Below, in pieces: positions 27,289 through 40,800 of a stretch of 64,000 nt of DNA. Origin of the DNA: Chromobotia macracanthus (Eukaryota; Chordata; Actinopteri; Cypriniformes; Botiidae). Made by a program: the position numbers and the translations under genes. The stretch spans positions 5,009,501 through 5,073,500 of the forward strand of contig JAZGTH010000068.1 in NCBI GenBank assembly GCA_036877525.1, in the 5' to 3' direction. The notes beneath the pieces were generated by a model that was given only the letters and a program-made list of their open reading frames with translations, was not told where the DNA came from and ran no database searches. Every line of letters begins with the position of its first letter. Position 1 is the stretch's first letter.

Positions 27289-29599
27289 TATATTCCTGTT
27301 CTATGTGTTTTAGATCCCACATCAAAAGCTCAGTCGCTTCCTCTAATGAGACTGTGAAACAGAGTTAGGCAGAGGACTGAATGCTGTTGATTAGCATAAG
27401 TGAGATAATAAGAAGTCTCTCTGATGCTTGTCACAGCACGATTTTAATTCACACTTCTATTTCTGAACGATCACTTCAGATGCCAGTTGGACGGCTATTG
27501 TTACAGAACTGTATGATTTTATGTGATTTGTGTCTAACTGGAAGACTTTTTTGATGCCCTAAACCACGCCCCCTCACCATGTCACGATTTTGAACTCGAG
27601 CGAGACACTTGCACTGCAGGTTGTTCAGCTGAACCGTCTGTGACACGTTAATGTTAAATGTGTCTGTGAAATGACAAGTAACCAGGCAACAAAGGAAAAG
27701 TCTTCAATTATGGAACACGGCTCTTGTGCAAACTGAGATCTCTCCAGCGGAATGGTATAAGATGAGCGTGGCAGGGTGAAAAGATACAGGAAATTGATGT
27801 GTTATAAAACCGGATGGCCTGAAACGCTACAAATGAAAGTGGCTGACATGGAATCGCTTTTCTTCAGACGCATCAATCAATGTCCAATCTCAAAAATAAT
27901 GAGTGCTCCTCCCTGTACCACAGAGCTATGATTAATCTAACATTATGTTACTCAAAACTTTAATTTGTCTCTTAATTCTGCTTCCACAAACACGTCTGAA
28001 GGCAATAAGGCTTTGTGTGTTAACATATGGTTTCATTCTATTTAACTTTCTGTTTTATAAAAGAAAAGACAGAGGATTATGCCATTGCTGAAAGCAGATG
28101 CGAGGGTATTAAGAAGAGAAATTCATTGTGCAGTTCCACTGATCTCAAAAACAGAAAGAACAAGAGACAGACTGAAAAGTGGGACATCTCCCCAAGCTTG
28201 TCTACAGCCTCCCAAGAGCTTCATTTTGTCTAAGCATGAAGTTCTATTTATGCATTCATTTATAAGCCTGGTGCAAGTATTTGCAATGGAAACCAAATCA
28301 TTTGCAGGGTAGGGTACTGAAGTACAGTAATATCCTGTTGGGAGAGCACATTTATCTCATAGCGTGATTCTGGTGCCATGCACAGCTATTATTAGAATGT
28401 TATTACATGAAAACAAGAGAAACTTCTTCCATCCATCTTCTTTTTCAATTTTTTTAATGGCTGGATCCAGAAATAGAATGATGCTCCTCCACTTCTCCAG
28501 ATTTGTGCTTATCCTGCTATGCTAATAAGCCCAGACTGATGTAGGTGGACTCCCCTAGAGCTTACTGGATCATGGGCACTGACAGGTAAACTTTCTCTGG
28601 GCTATGAGACTTAAAGATGAGGAGCACCGGAGCCCCTTGGGAACCCCCATGTCCTATTAGTTCATACCTTCCATGAATCTTTTTTCATCAATTAATTGAT
28701 TAAATGAAGATCAAAATGGAGATCCATTAGAATGTATGAAGCAGGGGGAGAGAGCAGCTGTAGCTGAATATTAGGGAGACACAAGGGTGAAGATAAAAAA
28801 CTGCTGTAATCAGAGGGGCTTTCTACAGCATAAACATATTTTTATTCATTTATTTTACATCATAGTGGGCTCTGAGCTCGATGTGTTTAATAATAGATCA
28901 GCCTGTTCATTTATCTTCAGTTCAGACTGAAGGTGTTGAACGTTTAGGTGTGTTACTTTGCGCTGTTGTGCTTCTTTATGACATTTACTTTATTGCTCTT
29001 CTGCTTGAGCCCATTACTGTCAGCAACTGGAGAATTACTGAAACGTACCAATGAAGGTCGTTCATATTGACTCATTTAAGCTCATTTAAGCTAAGAAAAT
29101 TGAATACCTTGTTTTAAAATATATTTTTATGTTACAATAAGGATCCATTTATTAAGATGAGTTAACGCGTTAGCTAACATGAAATAACAGTGAGCAATAT
29201 ATTTTCACAGCATGCATTGATCTTTGTTAATGTCAATGCGATTATGATTGTCCGCTTATGTTAGTTTATCGTGCGTTAACTAAAAGACAAACATTAATAA
29301 ATGTTAGTCATTTATGTGTTAGTTAAATGTTAGTTCATGTTAACTAAGATAGTTGAAATATGTCAACAAATGAAACCTGACTGTAAAGTGTTACCAATAA
29401 AGTATGTATTGTGTACAATTGTGTGCTATATATCGTTAGATATAAATGATGAAAACACATTTTACGGCTCAAGTTCAGCTGCGCCTTTTTCCCCATTTCC
29501 TCAAGATGAGGACGCAGTTTCCATAGCAACCTGACTCACTTTGTTATCCTTTAGTTCATCCTTCACACATTTGCTGTGAACTGCGCTGTTTCACACTCG

Positions 29600-30074
29600 G
29601 GCTGACTCTTCACGTCTCACAGTGATAATATATTATCATCTCTCTCATAAGCATCATCTCCGCTTATTCTCAGCGCTCATCCACGCAGCGCGGACATGTT
29701 TGAATTTCCCACGCCAGTCCGTGTCACATCCGGTTCGGCACCATTGCTTGGCCCCGCTTCTCAAATTTCCTGCCCACACCTTCTCTGTTGTAATAACCAG
29801 CCAAGTTTGTCTACAGATGAAGTAATTCCTGCTCTTCCCTACATTCGCCATCGGATCTGTGGTCGTCAAAGCCGGCGAGAAAGCGCACGAAGAAGCGTCG
29901 AGAAGCAATAACTATGCAAAGAGACGGCTCTGCACAGCAGATCTCATTTCCCCCCGTTATTCTGGTGCTGAATTAGAAACAATTGCATTTCATTTCAAGA
30001 GGAGCATCTTCACAGAGACTGAGAAACAGATCTGCATGTGATATTCTTGGATCTGGTGGCATCGGAGGCAGAAG
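29600..30074 (+). promoter_or_regulatory. olfm1: Likely promoter and leader region of olfm1 first exon B
   Basis: The sequence becomes richer in GC and CpG than its surroundings (CACGCAGCGCGGACATG near 29682, GCCGGCGAGAAAGCGCACG near 29871). It leads directly to the B-type first coding exon. No TATA box is evident. The transcription start is not determined by sequence alone. A two-codon ATG-TGA sits at 30036-30041, 33 bases before the coding ATG. Confidence 0.45.
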
Positions 30075-30140
30075 ATGCAGCCTGCAAGCAAGCTCCTGGG
30101 TCTCACCCTCCTCATGTTGATGGGCACTGAACTCACCCAA
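30075..30140 (+). CDS. olfm1: olfm1 alternative first exon B
   Basis: 22 codons starting MQPASKLL and ending GTELTQ, then the donor GTAGGT. The start aligns with the internal MHPARKLL of the human B exon, and GTELTQ is identical to the human end. It encodes a signal peptide (hydrophobic LGLTLLMLM core). An in-frame TGA at 30039-30041 rules out a longer N-terminus within this exon. Phase 0. Confidence 0.9.
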
Positions 30141-33100
30141 GTAGGTTTATAAACGCCATTTTCAGCGCACATCTTATTAGCCAGACATGCACAAAATAAG
30201 CCGGATTCATGTATTATCTTAATGGGCAGAATAATCTTGGAGGAAGGCTGGAGTGAAATGATTAAGCCGGAGAAACATCACAGCGGGGTGTTCGTATCCA
30301 GAGCTTTATAAGCACACGGTTAGATGAACGATTAAACGAACTTTTAATGTAGCTTACAGGTTTTATGACTGTCACAGCAATGTTTTTCTGTGAGAAATGG
30401 TTTGATATGCATCTGTGTATTTGTAGCAGTGAATTCTTCAACTGTTCAATGCTTCTTTTTTTTTGAGAATATTTGTGGCAAACTATTACTAAACCTATTC
30501 GAGATAACGGTGTGGGTCATGCAGTGTATTCCCATTATATTACCCCATTATATACAGAAACAGTCGGTAAATTGCTTTCTCCTCACTCAGTGCGATGTTT
30601 TTCCTATTATACCATCAGCTTGCAGGAGATCTTGGGAATCTGATGAGTTAATCAAACTCAGACCTTCGTTGTTTTAGATTTTAAGAAGTTTATCAAAAGG
30701 TAAACAAAGAACAACAATTCTCCACTGGGTTATGTTGTGCAGGAAATTCTGCTATCAAGTTCTGCTATTAATAGTATAAATAATGATGCTTTATTAATAG
30801 AAGTATTGATTAAGCATTGCTGTTAGTATACACATTCTCCAGAGATCCTGTTTTACTGAATGACTATTTTAAATGAATCAATCTTATAAACTAAGTACCT
30901 TCATAAGTGTCATGATTTGTAACCAATCCCAGATGAAGAGTCATTCTGATCCCCTAACATTAAATGAATGCAGTAATACTTTTCAATGTATTACAATCAC
31001 TGCATTATTTAATGTGCTGGGAAGGTTATAGAGCATGTGTGTATTTATATCAGCCGGATTTTGAATGAGCTTCACAAGACTGGTGAGAACTTCCAAGTGC
31101 AAAATGTCAAAATAAGAAGAAACCTGCACTGCCCTCTGCTGGTCAAACAATATCATGACATACCTTTAGACGACAGATATCGTAGTAAAACGCGCCCTTA
31201 TCTCATCCTGCGAAGCCCATTATCACAAAGCTTTGTGTTTTAGACTATAAATAACTAATTCCTTTGAATATTTTAGAAGAAACAAAAGAAATGCTTTATT
31301 CTAGCCCCCACATGCGCTGCGGCTCCAGGTGCGAATTACTGCAGCATTACATCAGAGTAATTGAATATATGAGTTGATAAATGCAAAGTGATGCAACTAA
31401 TATTAAATGAAGTGCTATTCGAGAGCAGAAGTGCAATGTGTCATTGCATTACTGCATCACACACAGTTCAGTTTTACGCACAATTGAATGTATTGTGAGA
31501 CTCGGGCACGTCGTCTCTGTTTCTCAGTGTTTGGTTATTGGGTTTGTATGTCGTGCGTCAAGCGCCCGGAGGAGGTATATATGAATATTTCACCCGCCCG
31601 GCGGGAGGGCGGGGGCGCAATGAGAAGAGCTGGTGTGCCCAAGTGCCGTCATTACTCTGGAGGAGAGAGAAGACTGATCCACCCTCTCATAAGAAACCTT
31701 GAGCTTGTGTGACTTAAACTTCAGGACAGGACGGAGAGAAATGCCCGAGATGAGCTCCTTCACAATGGGTGCCGTGAGGACGCGCATCACCGGGAGCGCA
31801 GGTTACCAGCGCGGCGCACCGGAGCGTTTATAATGAAGGTTACGGCGGAAGAGAAGCGCAGAGATGTCGGTGCCTTTGCTGAAGATCGGAGTAGTGCTCA
31901 GCACCATGGCCATGATCACTAACTGGATGTCCCAGACGTTGCCCTCTCTAGTAGGTCTAAATAACACCCAGATAAGCGTGGCGCCTCCGGGCGTGCCGGA
32001 CCGGAGCACCGGAGTGAGTTTGAGTTATTCTCTCTATCGTGTTTTCTTCCTTTAGTTAGGTGTAATACTAATCTGATCAATTGTATTATTTCAATAATTA
32101 TATAATGTTTTCTTGTTTTGCTTTGTGTGTTTTTTATTATTTAATAGACCTTTACCATTGTAATGCCACGGTATGTATCGAGATACTGTGGTTTTATCAT
32201 ATGGGTTTCCATTACCACAGTACCACCAGCATTAGATATGCAACAATAACTTATTTTTCCATCTTTAATGTTTTACAGATTTATACGGGTATTTGTGAGA
32301 TTGTTGTTCCACAGGAGCAAAAAAATATATGATATGTAATATTTCATGCTAATGTATTTAATTCCACACACAGAGTTCAGATATTTATTGCATGACTTTA
32401 ATCAGTCTGTTCCTCTATATGGCTTTTTGATAGTGAACCTTTCCACAATAAAGCAAAACTATATTTCATTATTGTTAGACTGACTTAGTGGGTTGTATTC
32501 CTAAAATTCAACTGGTAGAGTTTGCTGCTGATGTCCAATTTTCAGGGATCATACAAACTGATGAAATGTGTATGCATGTATACCGTGAATTTTCTGTAAA
32601 CCACTTTGGGTGTTTGCTTAAAGTGCATGTAAATATATAAACGTGTTATGGAATGATGCAGGAACCAGAAACTAGCTGGTAGGAGGTTTTGTGATCTGAC
32701 AGTCTGTGATTAACTTCAATTGATTTACAATAAAAAATTAAGTAGTACTTTAAATACAGTAATCAGTTGTCCTGTCATTTAGTTTTGTGTGTATCTGTAG
32801 TTGTGAAAGAAAGCAAAAGATTCAATTATTTATATTAATATAATTTATATAAATATGATGTGTTTATATAAATTTGTTGTCACTGATTTGGTATTGTGGT
32901 AAGCTCTGTCCTTACACAATACCAAAAAGATTAGATGTTGTTATTTGAATTCAGCATTATAATAGCAGCAGGTTTGAAGAGACATTCCTTAGATTAAACA
33001 AAAGTGCTTTCTGTTCCCACTGGTTATGAATATGGATTATTCATTAGATTACTCAGGATTAGGGTAAGGCATACGGAAACCCTCACTGTTCCAGATGGCT

Positions 33101-33904
33101 CTTTCATGTAAAGCCACTGGGTCACAAATTCCACTTTGATAAAAGATCATTTCACATCAAAGCATCAAGTATTAAAATCCACAGAAAAACTGTCTTGATG
33201 TTATGTCCGCATATTCACCACTTCATACACTGCTCTGTCCCCAGTGGACAGAACAAATGAGAGAGAGTATACAGTACTCAGGGAGCTTCTCAAAAAGTAC
33301 ACACACTTCACAAAAGGCTCAAATTGTTACAAAGCTGCTTTCCTTTAAACAATATTCCTGTGCTGTCCTCAGTCTTTGACCTTTTCTCTCTTTGTTTTGC
33401 CCTTTGCCCAGGTTCTGCCCGCTAACCCTGAGGACTCATGGCAGGTGTACAGTTCAGCGCAAGACAGCGAGGGCAGGTGTGTGTGCACTGTTGTGGCCCC
33501 TCAACAAACCATGTGCTCGCGGGACGCCAGGACCAAACAACTGAGACAGCTCCTGGAAAAAGTAATCTCACACAAAAGACACAATGACACAGTAAACGCC
33601 TGACTGAATTTCAGTCACAGTTCCTTTTGACAAGGTTGTCACCCGGCACTTCTTGTTCTTTTCTTATGTCCTGTTTTGTTTTTCTCTCGCTCAGGTCCAG
33701 AATATGACCCAGTCAATCCAGAATCTGGACCAGAGGACCCAAAAGGACCTGCAGTACGTGCAAAGAATGGAGGTGCAGCTGAAAGGCCTGGAGACCAAGT
33801 TCAAACAGGTGGAGGAGAGTCACAAGCAGAACATCGCCAAGCAATACAAGGTATGTGCAATACGTGCAAACACCCTTTAGTCCGGCTAGTCCATTGTCAT
33901 CTAC

Positions 33905-33946
<42 letters not shown>

Positions 33947-36900
33947 TAGTTTAATTGACAACAGCACACAATACAATTATACCATTTACAAAACTCTACC
34001 TGCTTATTTAAGTCAGTTGCCAATACTGCACATTGTTTTTAAAGCTATTTAACATTACATTACCTTATCAATAGTTTAGTAGATGCTACAAGCGTTTTCG
34101 TAACAGTTTAAACATAAGATTCTTTTTGACGACATAGCTACTTTTCTATTGTAGGTTTTGTAAGTTGGCTAAGCACATAAATCGATTCTGCATGCTAATG
34201 ATTACATCCAAGTGAAGTTTGGTTTGTGGTTTTGTTTTTTAGATACGTCTAGCACAACCTTTAGGTCATGCGGCATGGCCTTGCATGCTGGGTTTAAATA
34301 TTTTTTCCTAAACTGAATTATACGGTCAGGAATGTGTAGAAATGGTGTGGAAATGCACCGACTAGCTGTTTTTGGGTTGCTGTTTGTGGCGTCTCTTGTT
34401 CATTTACCAACAATTTCAAATGATTTTATGGATCTGCCCTTTTAACTCTTACTACAAGGCATCAGATATTTGGAAGCAATTACTGGAAAAGGTCATCCTT
34501 CACACCGTCATATGATATATACACCACTTTCAGAAGTTCAGGGAGACACAAGCATATACAAACATGGCATTTTAACTGCAGTATAAATATATGCTAAGTA
34601 AGTTTAAGATTGGGTTGGAAGATGAAAAGTTTTATAAAATACATATGTTAGAAACCAAAGAGTAGTATTGTTACATTCTTTCATAACATGTTATCTTTTA
34701 AAACTATAGTAATGCTTTCATTTTAAACATATCATCATGATTATTTGCATATCTGCAAATAATTGTAAGCATGTGTTTGTGTTAGTTTATCATATCTGTT
34801 TATTCATTTAAAAAGAATTGTGTTGCTTAATTTGCTCTGTGTATATTAGAAAGGCTAGCGAGTTAGCTATTCAACCAAATTTCATTTTTTTGCTTGCAGG
34901 GCTAACTTTATGAATTAAATCAAAGCTGCAGAGACTGAAGAACAAGTTCAATCCATTGTAATCCTGAACTGCTCAACTGAATATTTGCAACGTTTAGTTT
35001 TTATGAAGCACCTTTGAATTCTGTTTGCAGTCTTTTTGTGCATGCCACTATTGCAGGCTTTCATGGATAGACTTTATAATGTTATGATAATCATCTCCAT
35101 GTCTTTCCTAATCATATTTGATAATGCATATTTGGTAAAAAGGGAAACTGTTGTTGTTTGTGAAAGCATGTAACCCCCAACCGATTGCATTTTAAACGCT
35201 GAAAAATAAAGAGAGTTTTTCAAATTTTGCTGGTGTACTGAGACCTTACTTATGCCATTTTGAGACCCACATCTATCGGCTAGGCACACTCAGCATCATG
35301 CTAGACTAGAGCTGCAGGGCAAGACAGGTGTTTGGACGAATCGTTGCACGCATGCCTACTGAACCAAGCCTATTTTAACCTTACAGGCCATTAAAGCGAA
35401 AATGGAGGAACTTAGGCCAATGATACCAGTGTTGGAGGAATACAAGGCCGATGCGAAATTGGTAATGCAGTTTAAAGAGGAAGTGAAGAATCTGACGTCA
35501 GTGCTAAGTGAACTTCAGGAGGAGATCGGGGCCTTTGACTACGAGGAGCTTCACAACAGGGTGTCAAATCTTGAGGAGAGGCTTCGTGCATGCATGCAAA
35601 AATTAGGTAGGATGAGTTTGAGCACAAACACAAATAACCTTCTGTTTCATTTCAAGCCAGGATCACAGATATCGGTGCACAGGAGGAAAACACATCGCTT
35701 CACAACACGCATTTTAATATGTGAGCCAATGCATTATGCTAATTATGAAGACTGCCTTTTTGCTTTCAACAGATAACATATAAAAACAAACAGTGGTGCT
35801 TTTATACACTACTAAAAGACCTTCATTACCATAAATAAAAAAATAATGCAAACGTGAGAGGCACATCATATTTTCATGAATCTGTTAGAATAGTGTAGTC
35901 TCAATATTTAATTAAAATGTGGATTCACAGATTCCTCCTTTACATGCAGCAACTGCAGCATGCAGCAAAGGACGGGAGTCAGGGTGCAAAAAACACAAAA
36001 AAACAGCATATATGCCAGTCTTTCTTCATCAAATGTCCTCTTTTGAAATATTTGAACTCAGAGTAGTTTATTTGACACAGACAGATTCAAATGTTGCCTT
36101 ATTCTGATGCGAGAAATAGTCTTCTTATGAATGTTAGACACAAATATGATGAATGAGAACCTGCTGTGGAATCTTCTCCTCTTAACAAATAACTTTGAAG
36201 GCTCGAAATGCACTCATGCTGGCTTCACAGGTGGCTTCACATATTAGATAAGACTATTGAATTCAGTATGACAGAACACACTCTCGGACCTTATTTTACC
36301 TTATTTACAGACAAAACCTCAGCTGGATAAATACCATAATGGTTTTTTAAAACAGAAATCTTAATAGCCGCTCAAGCTTTGGAAAATAGGTCGGAAGCAA
36401 CTGTGCACTGTGTAACAATAGAGAATTGCTTTTTTTGGAGCGTTTATTTTAGATTCAGTGGAATCACAGATTTTGTCCTCATACATAATATAAATGCAGC
36501 CCTACTTTGATTGATTAAAAGAGGACAGCATGCTGGGTTTTTGCACTAACAATAAATACCAAGAAAGAGCTGCAGTTTAAAGTTTTCCACTGAGCCAAAA
36601 GCTACAAGCAGTGATAAAGAGGGCCATCTAAATATGATCACAGGATTTCATTGAAAGATTATTGCTCCAAGTACATGCAGTGATCTCCTGACTGCATGAA
36701 TTTATACTGCTGCATTAAGCAGGGGAGTTAAGCCTCTGCACAACAGAAAAAGTCCTTTATATTTGCTAGGCACACATTTACTAGTTTAAATAAAGTGAGC
36801 TTTGATAACAGACTTTGCTTTGGGGAAGCCTGAACTAGTTATTTGCTGACCAACTGTGATTAATATTCGGGTAGTTAACAAAAAAGTTCAAGCAGTTGTT

Positions 36901-37802
36901 GTTACATTCACATCAAGCATTTCCAGTTCCATTAAAACATGCAGTTTTATGGGCTCATACTTACTGAGAATACATGGAATATTTTGTACACTCATTCATT
37001 TACACATCATTACACTGTTAAAGCTACTTACAGTGACCAATCATAGACCAAAGAAATCTGTATGTAACTCATTAAACACGGAGGATTAAATGAATTCCTG
37101 TATGTTATGAATTCTAATGAATTCTGTTGGTAGTTTAGGACAGAAATAAGATAAAAAAAACAAATAAACAACAAAGATTTTTGTGAAAGTGTGTAAACGA
37201 TCATGTGTTACACATATTATAGAGCATTATATTTAAAGAGCATTTTAGGATTGGCTGGCAATATTTAATGCTTTAATATTATGTAAATATTTTCAGAAAT
37301 ATATGCACATATTATCTGTGCCTTATTAGCTATGCATATCAACAGTCATATCAGCAGAGTAGGGCTTTGAACTCAGTGTTGCTTGTTATATATTTCAACA
37401 TAATTGCTTTGGTCTTAAAACAGACTGTATTCAGTGCACATAGTACCTAGAAATAGCCCTTTGCTATATTATACTTTAAATACATGTAACTGTCAGTCAC
37501 AGACTGTTGAACAAACATTTGGCCATCGGGTCTGTTGTAAAGACTGACCAACTGTGACAAAGACAATTAATCTGTCTGGTATTTACTAACTATTACGTGC
37601 CATAGAATATCTTTCAATGTAGGTTACACTTGCAGCATTACATCTGGAACAGAGGATTGAGTGAATAAATCACAAATCGTTCAATCCCAGAGGGATTACG
37701 GAATTACACAAATCAATATTAGCAGATTATGAGTAATCATATAGAGTGTAGAAGTGTCCTGTGTTCAAGGACTTCAATGTAGGCTAAATCCTATTTACAC
37801 AC

Positions 37803-37851
<49 letters not shown>

Positions 37852-40800
37852 TTACTTATCTATCTTTATTGGGACAATCCATAGACTAGATATTGTTTTT
37901 ATACACAGCTAGTTATAAACAGTATAACATAACTCAAACCCACTCTCTAACCCTGATCAAAAACTTCCTGCATTTTCAATTTTCAACTCTATTTATCAAA
38001 TAATTATAGCAACTGTACAAATGAAGACGTTCCCAAAAGGAGGTTCTGCACAAATATGTAAGGTTTTGCTGACTTTTGGGTACAATTTGTCACCAATATA
38101 CGGTTAATAAAACCCCCACACACATAGACACACACACGCACAAACACATTTACTTATCTAAATGGGGAAATTCCATAGACTTCTGTTGTTTTGTCAACAC
38201 CATAATTAATTTACTTAATAAAATAAAATTAATAAATATTACTTAAATTTAATAAAATAAAATAATAAAATAAAAAGTTAATAAAATCTAACCTGACCCT
38301 ATAAGGTTAAGTAACATCCCCCCACCCTCCCACACACACTTAAATGAGAGAGAGAGAGAGAGAGAGAGATGGATGGATGGATGGATGGATGGATGGATGA
38401 ATAGATAGACAGATAGCCAACAGAAAATCAGGGAGCCAACATGATTCACTGATTACTGCTTTGAAAACATGAAACAGGAATGCAATATAAAAGAGCTAGA
38501 TCAGTGAAATTTAAAACAATATGTTCACCAGAGCTGGTTCTGCCCAGGCTTTATATAAACCAGCACAATGATCACATTTCACTGTCAAGAACAGAATATT
38601 GGACTGATATGACAGTAAACAGAGGAGTAGCTATACATGTTCATTTTGTATAAAAAGACAGTTGCTATGGCCCAAAAGACTGCCAGAGGAGCAGAGCAGG
38701 TGAGAGAAAGAGGAGAGAGAGAGAGACCACAGCACTCCTGTTTCTTAAAAGAGAAAAGACAGGCAGAAAGCGGTATAAATGAGATTTACAACATGTATCC
38801 GTGGATGTGAGGACTCGTACAGCACTACAGACATCCACAAAATGTTTTATTGCATATGTCTGACACTGTCAAAAGAGAGCATGAGAGCTTCACTGATGCC
38901 TGCAAACTCCTGCCTGAGTGAGAATATGACAGAAACACACACGCCTCCTGCATCTACCATTAAAAATGTGTAAAACAGTCTGTCCTCATGTTATTCCAAA
39001 CTTGTTACACTCTTTTATAACATGGAACACAAATAACATGTTTCTTTGTACAAGGTATATGGATGGCGACCAGATGCTTTTAAGGTCAAAAAATGAGAAA
39101 AAGTACTACAGCTGAGGTTCATATGACTTATGTACAATATATATCTTCCAAAGAGCAGGAACAGGAAAATTGAAGTCATTACAACAAATTTCCCCCTTGA
39201 CACAGTTCTCAAATGTAATTCTCACAATATAAATGTGTGCAATGTGCACAGTGAAACGATCATGATCATTACGCAACATATTGGAACAAAAATGCTTAAA
39301 TTGACACCACCTGTTGTGACATCTTGACACACCATACATGAATATACAACCAACATAAATGAGACTGGAGAGCTGATAAAGGATAAAATAAAGCTAAAGC
39401 TGTCTTTCTATCATGCTCTTCCCAGTGTGTACTGTTTCAAAGCAGCTATACAGAACACAGTTTAGTGCCGGAAAATAAAAGATTATGCAAATATACTGTG
39501 CAAAAAATATTACTCAGTGAATATCACACACAAAAGATAAAAGACACAGAAGAAAGCTTATACAGGTTAGGGATGATATGAGGGTGAGTAAATGATAACA
39601 AAACGTCTTTCCTATATAGTCTAAATGCCATAACCTTCCTGTAATTTGTGTACTGTTTTTAACAGCGTGTGGGAAACTGACAGGAATAAGCGATTCCATA
39701 ACCATAAAGACGTCGGGATCAAGGTACGGGTCCTGGATGACTGATCCTCTCGCCCCTGACGGTGATACCAGGGTGAGTTCATCCAAACCGTTACAGCTGA
39801 ATTTCTCCGGATTTGTTTTTCTGCAGAAATAAATGACTGCCGCATTGTTCAGCATAAGAGAAATAGCTTTAATCACAGCACGCCCTTGATTTTAATCACG
39901 AAAATGTCTTTCACTTCATCTTATCAGCACTCTATTCGTCCCTGCAGAGTATTTATTTGAAAACAGGCCAACAGTGTAGTTTATTAAATTACCGCCACAC
40001 ATTAAGATGCAAATGATAGCTGTAAATCTTGCAAGATTTCATTAGTGTTGCAGGAAAGTCATTCCTAGTAAGAGCTGAATGATGTCTGTTAATTCCTGTG
40101 TCAGTATTTGTCTTGCACAAATATTGATACGCTGCTTTTGGGTCCATATCTGTTTTTTTACACACATACTATAGAAGTGCAAATAACAATGTTTTCAGAC
40201 CATTTTAGATCTTTGTCTTTGAACAAGCTTTTCCGTCTGTTTCCAGTTTGTTGAACATCGTTCAACAGACGTCAGTAGTAAGTAATCATATAATCTATTA
40301 ATGCCACAGCTTCAAAGAGGATAGCTGAAGGTGAGGGCGTGGAGTTTTTAGCTCTTTGAGGTGGATCGATACAGCAGAAAACCCAGAAAGAGAAAAGCAT
40401 CGAGCCTGCAGCTCTGTCTGCACTCTGAATGATTGATGAGGGGTCAGACGGTCGCCCTTGCATGAAGCCACTGAAAGACTTAGTGTGTGGCTTTCTGTAT
40501 GTTTTGACAGTGAGGAAACTCTGAACAGGATTAGACAGAGCTAAAATGTACATGAGTCGTGCATAAACATTACAATCCATTATATTGAAAATGGCCTTTA
40601 TGTGTCATACACAATATAATAGATCACAATGATTATAATATATACACTTACACATAAACAGTATAATGGATCATAATGTTATGAAGCATCATAGGTACCT
40701 AAAAACAAATCTTAATCTTGGCTGGATAAGAAAAGGTCAAACCTGTGGTAATTATAGTAGAATATCCTGCCCAAACATTTGTACATGTTGGGTAATAATC

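Noticed and set aside
33676..33976. Open frames overlapping olfm1 exon 3 in other frames and on the minus strand
   Set aside because: Antisense or out-of-frame shadows of exon 3 plus translated TA repeat.
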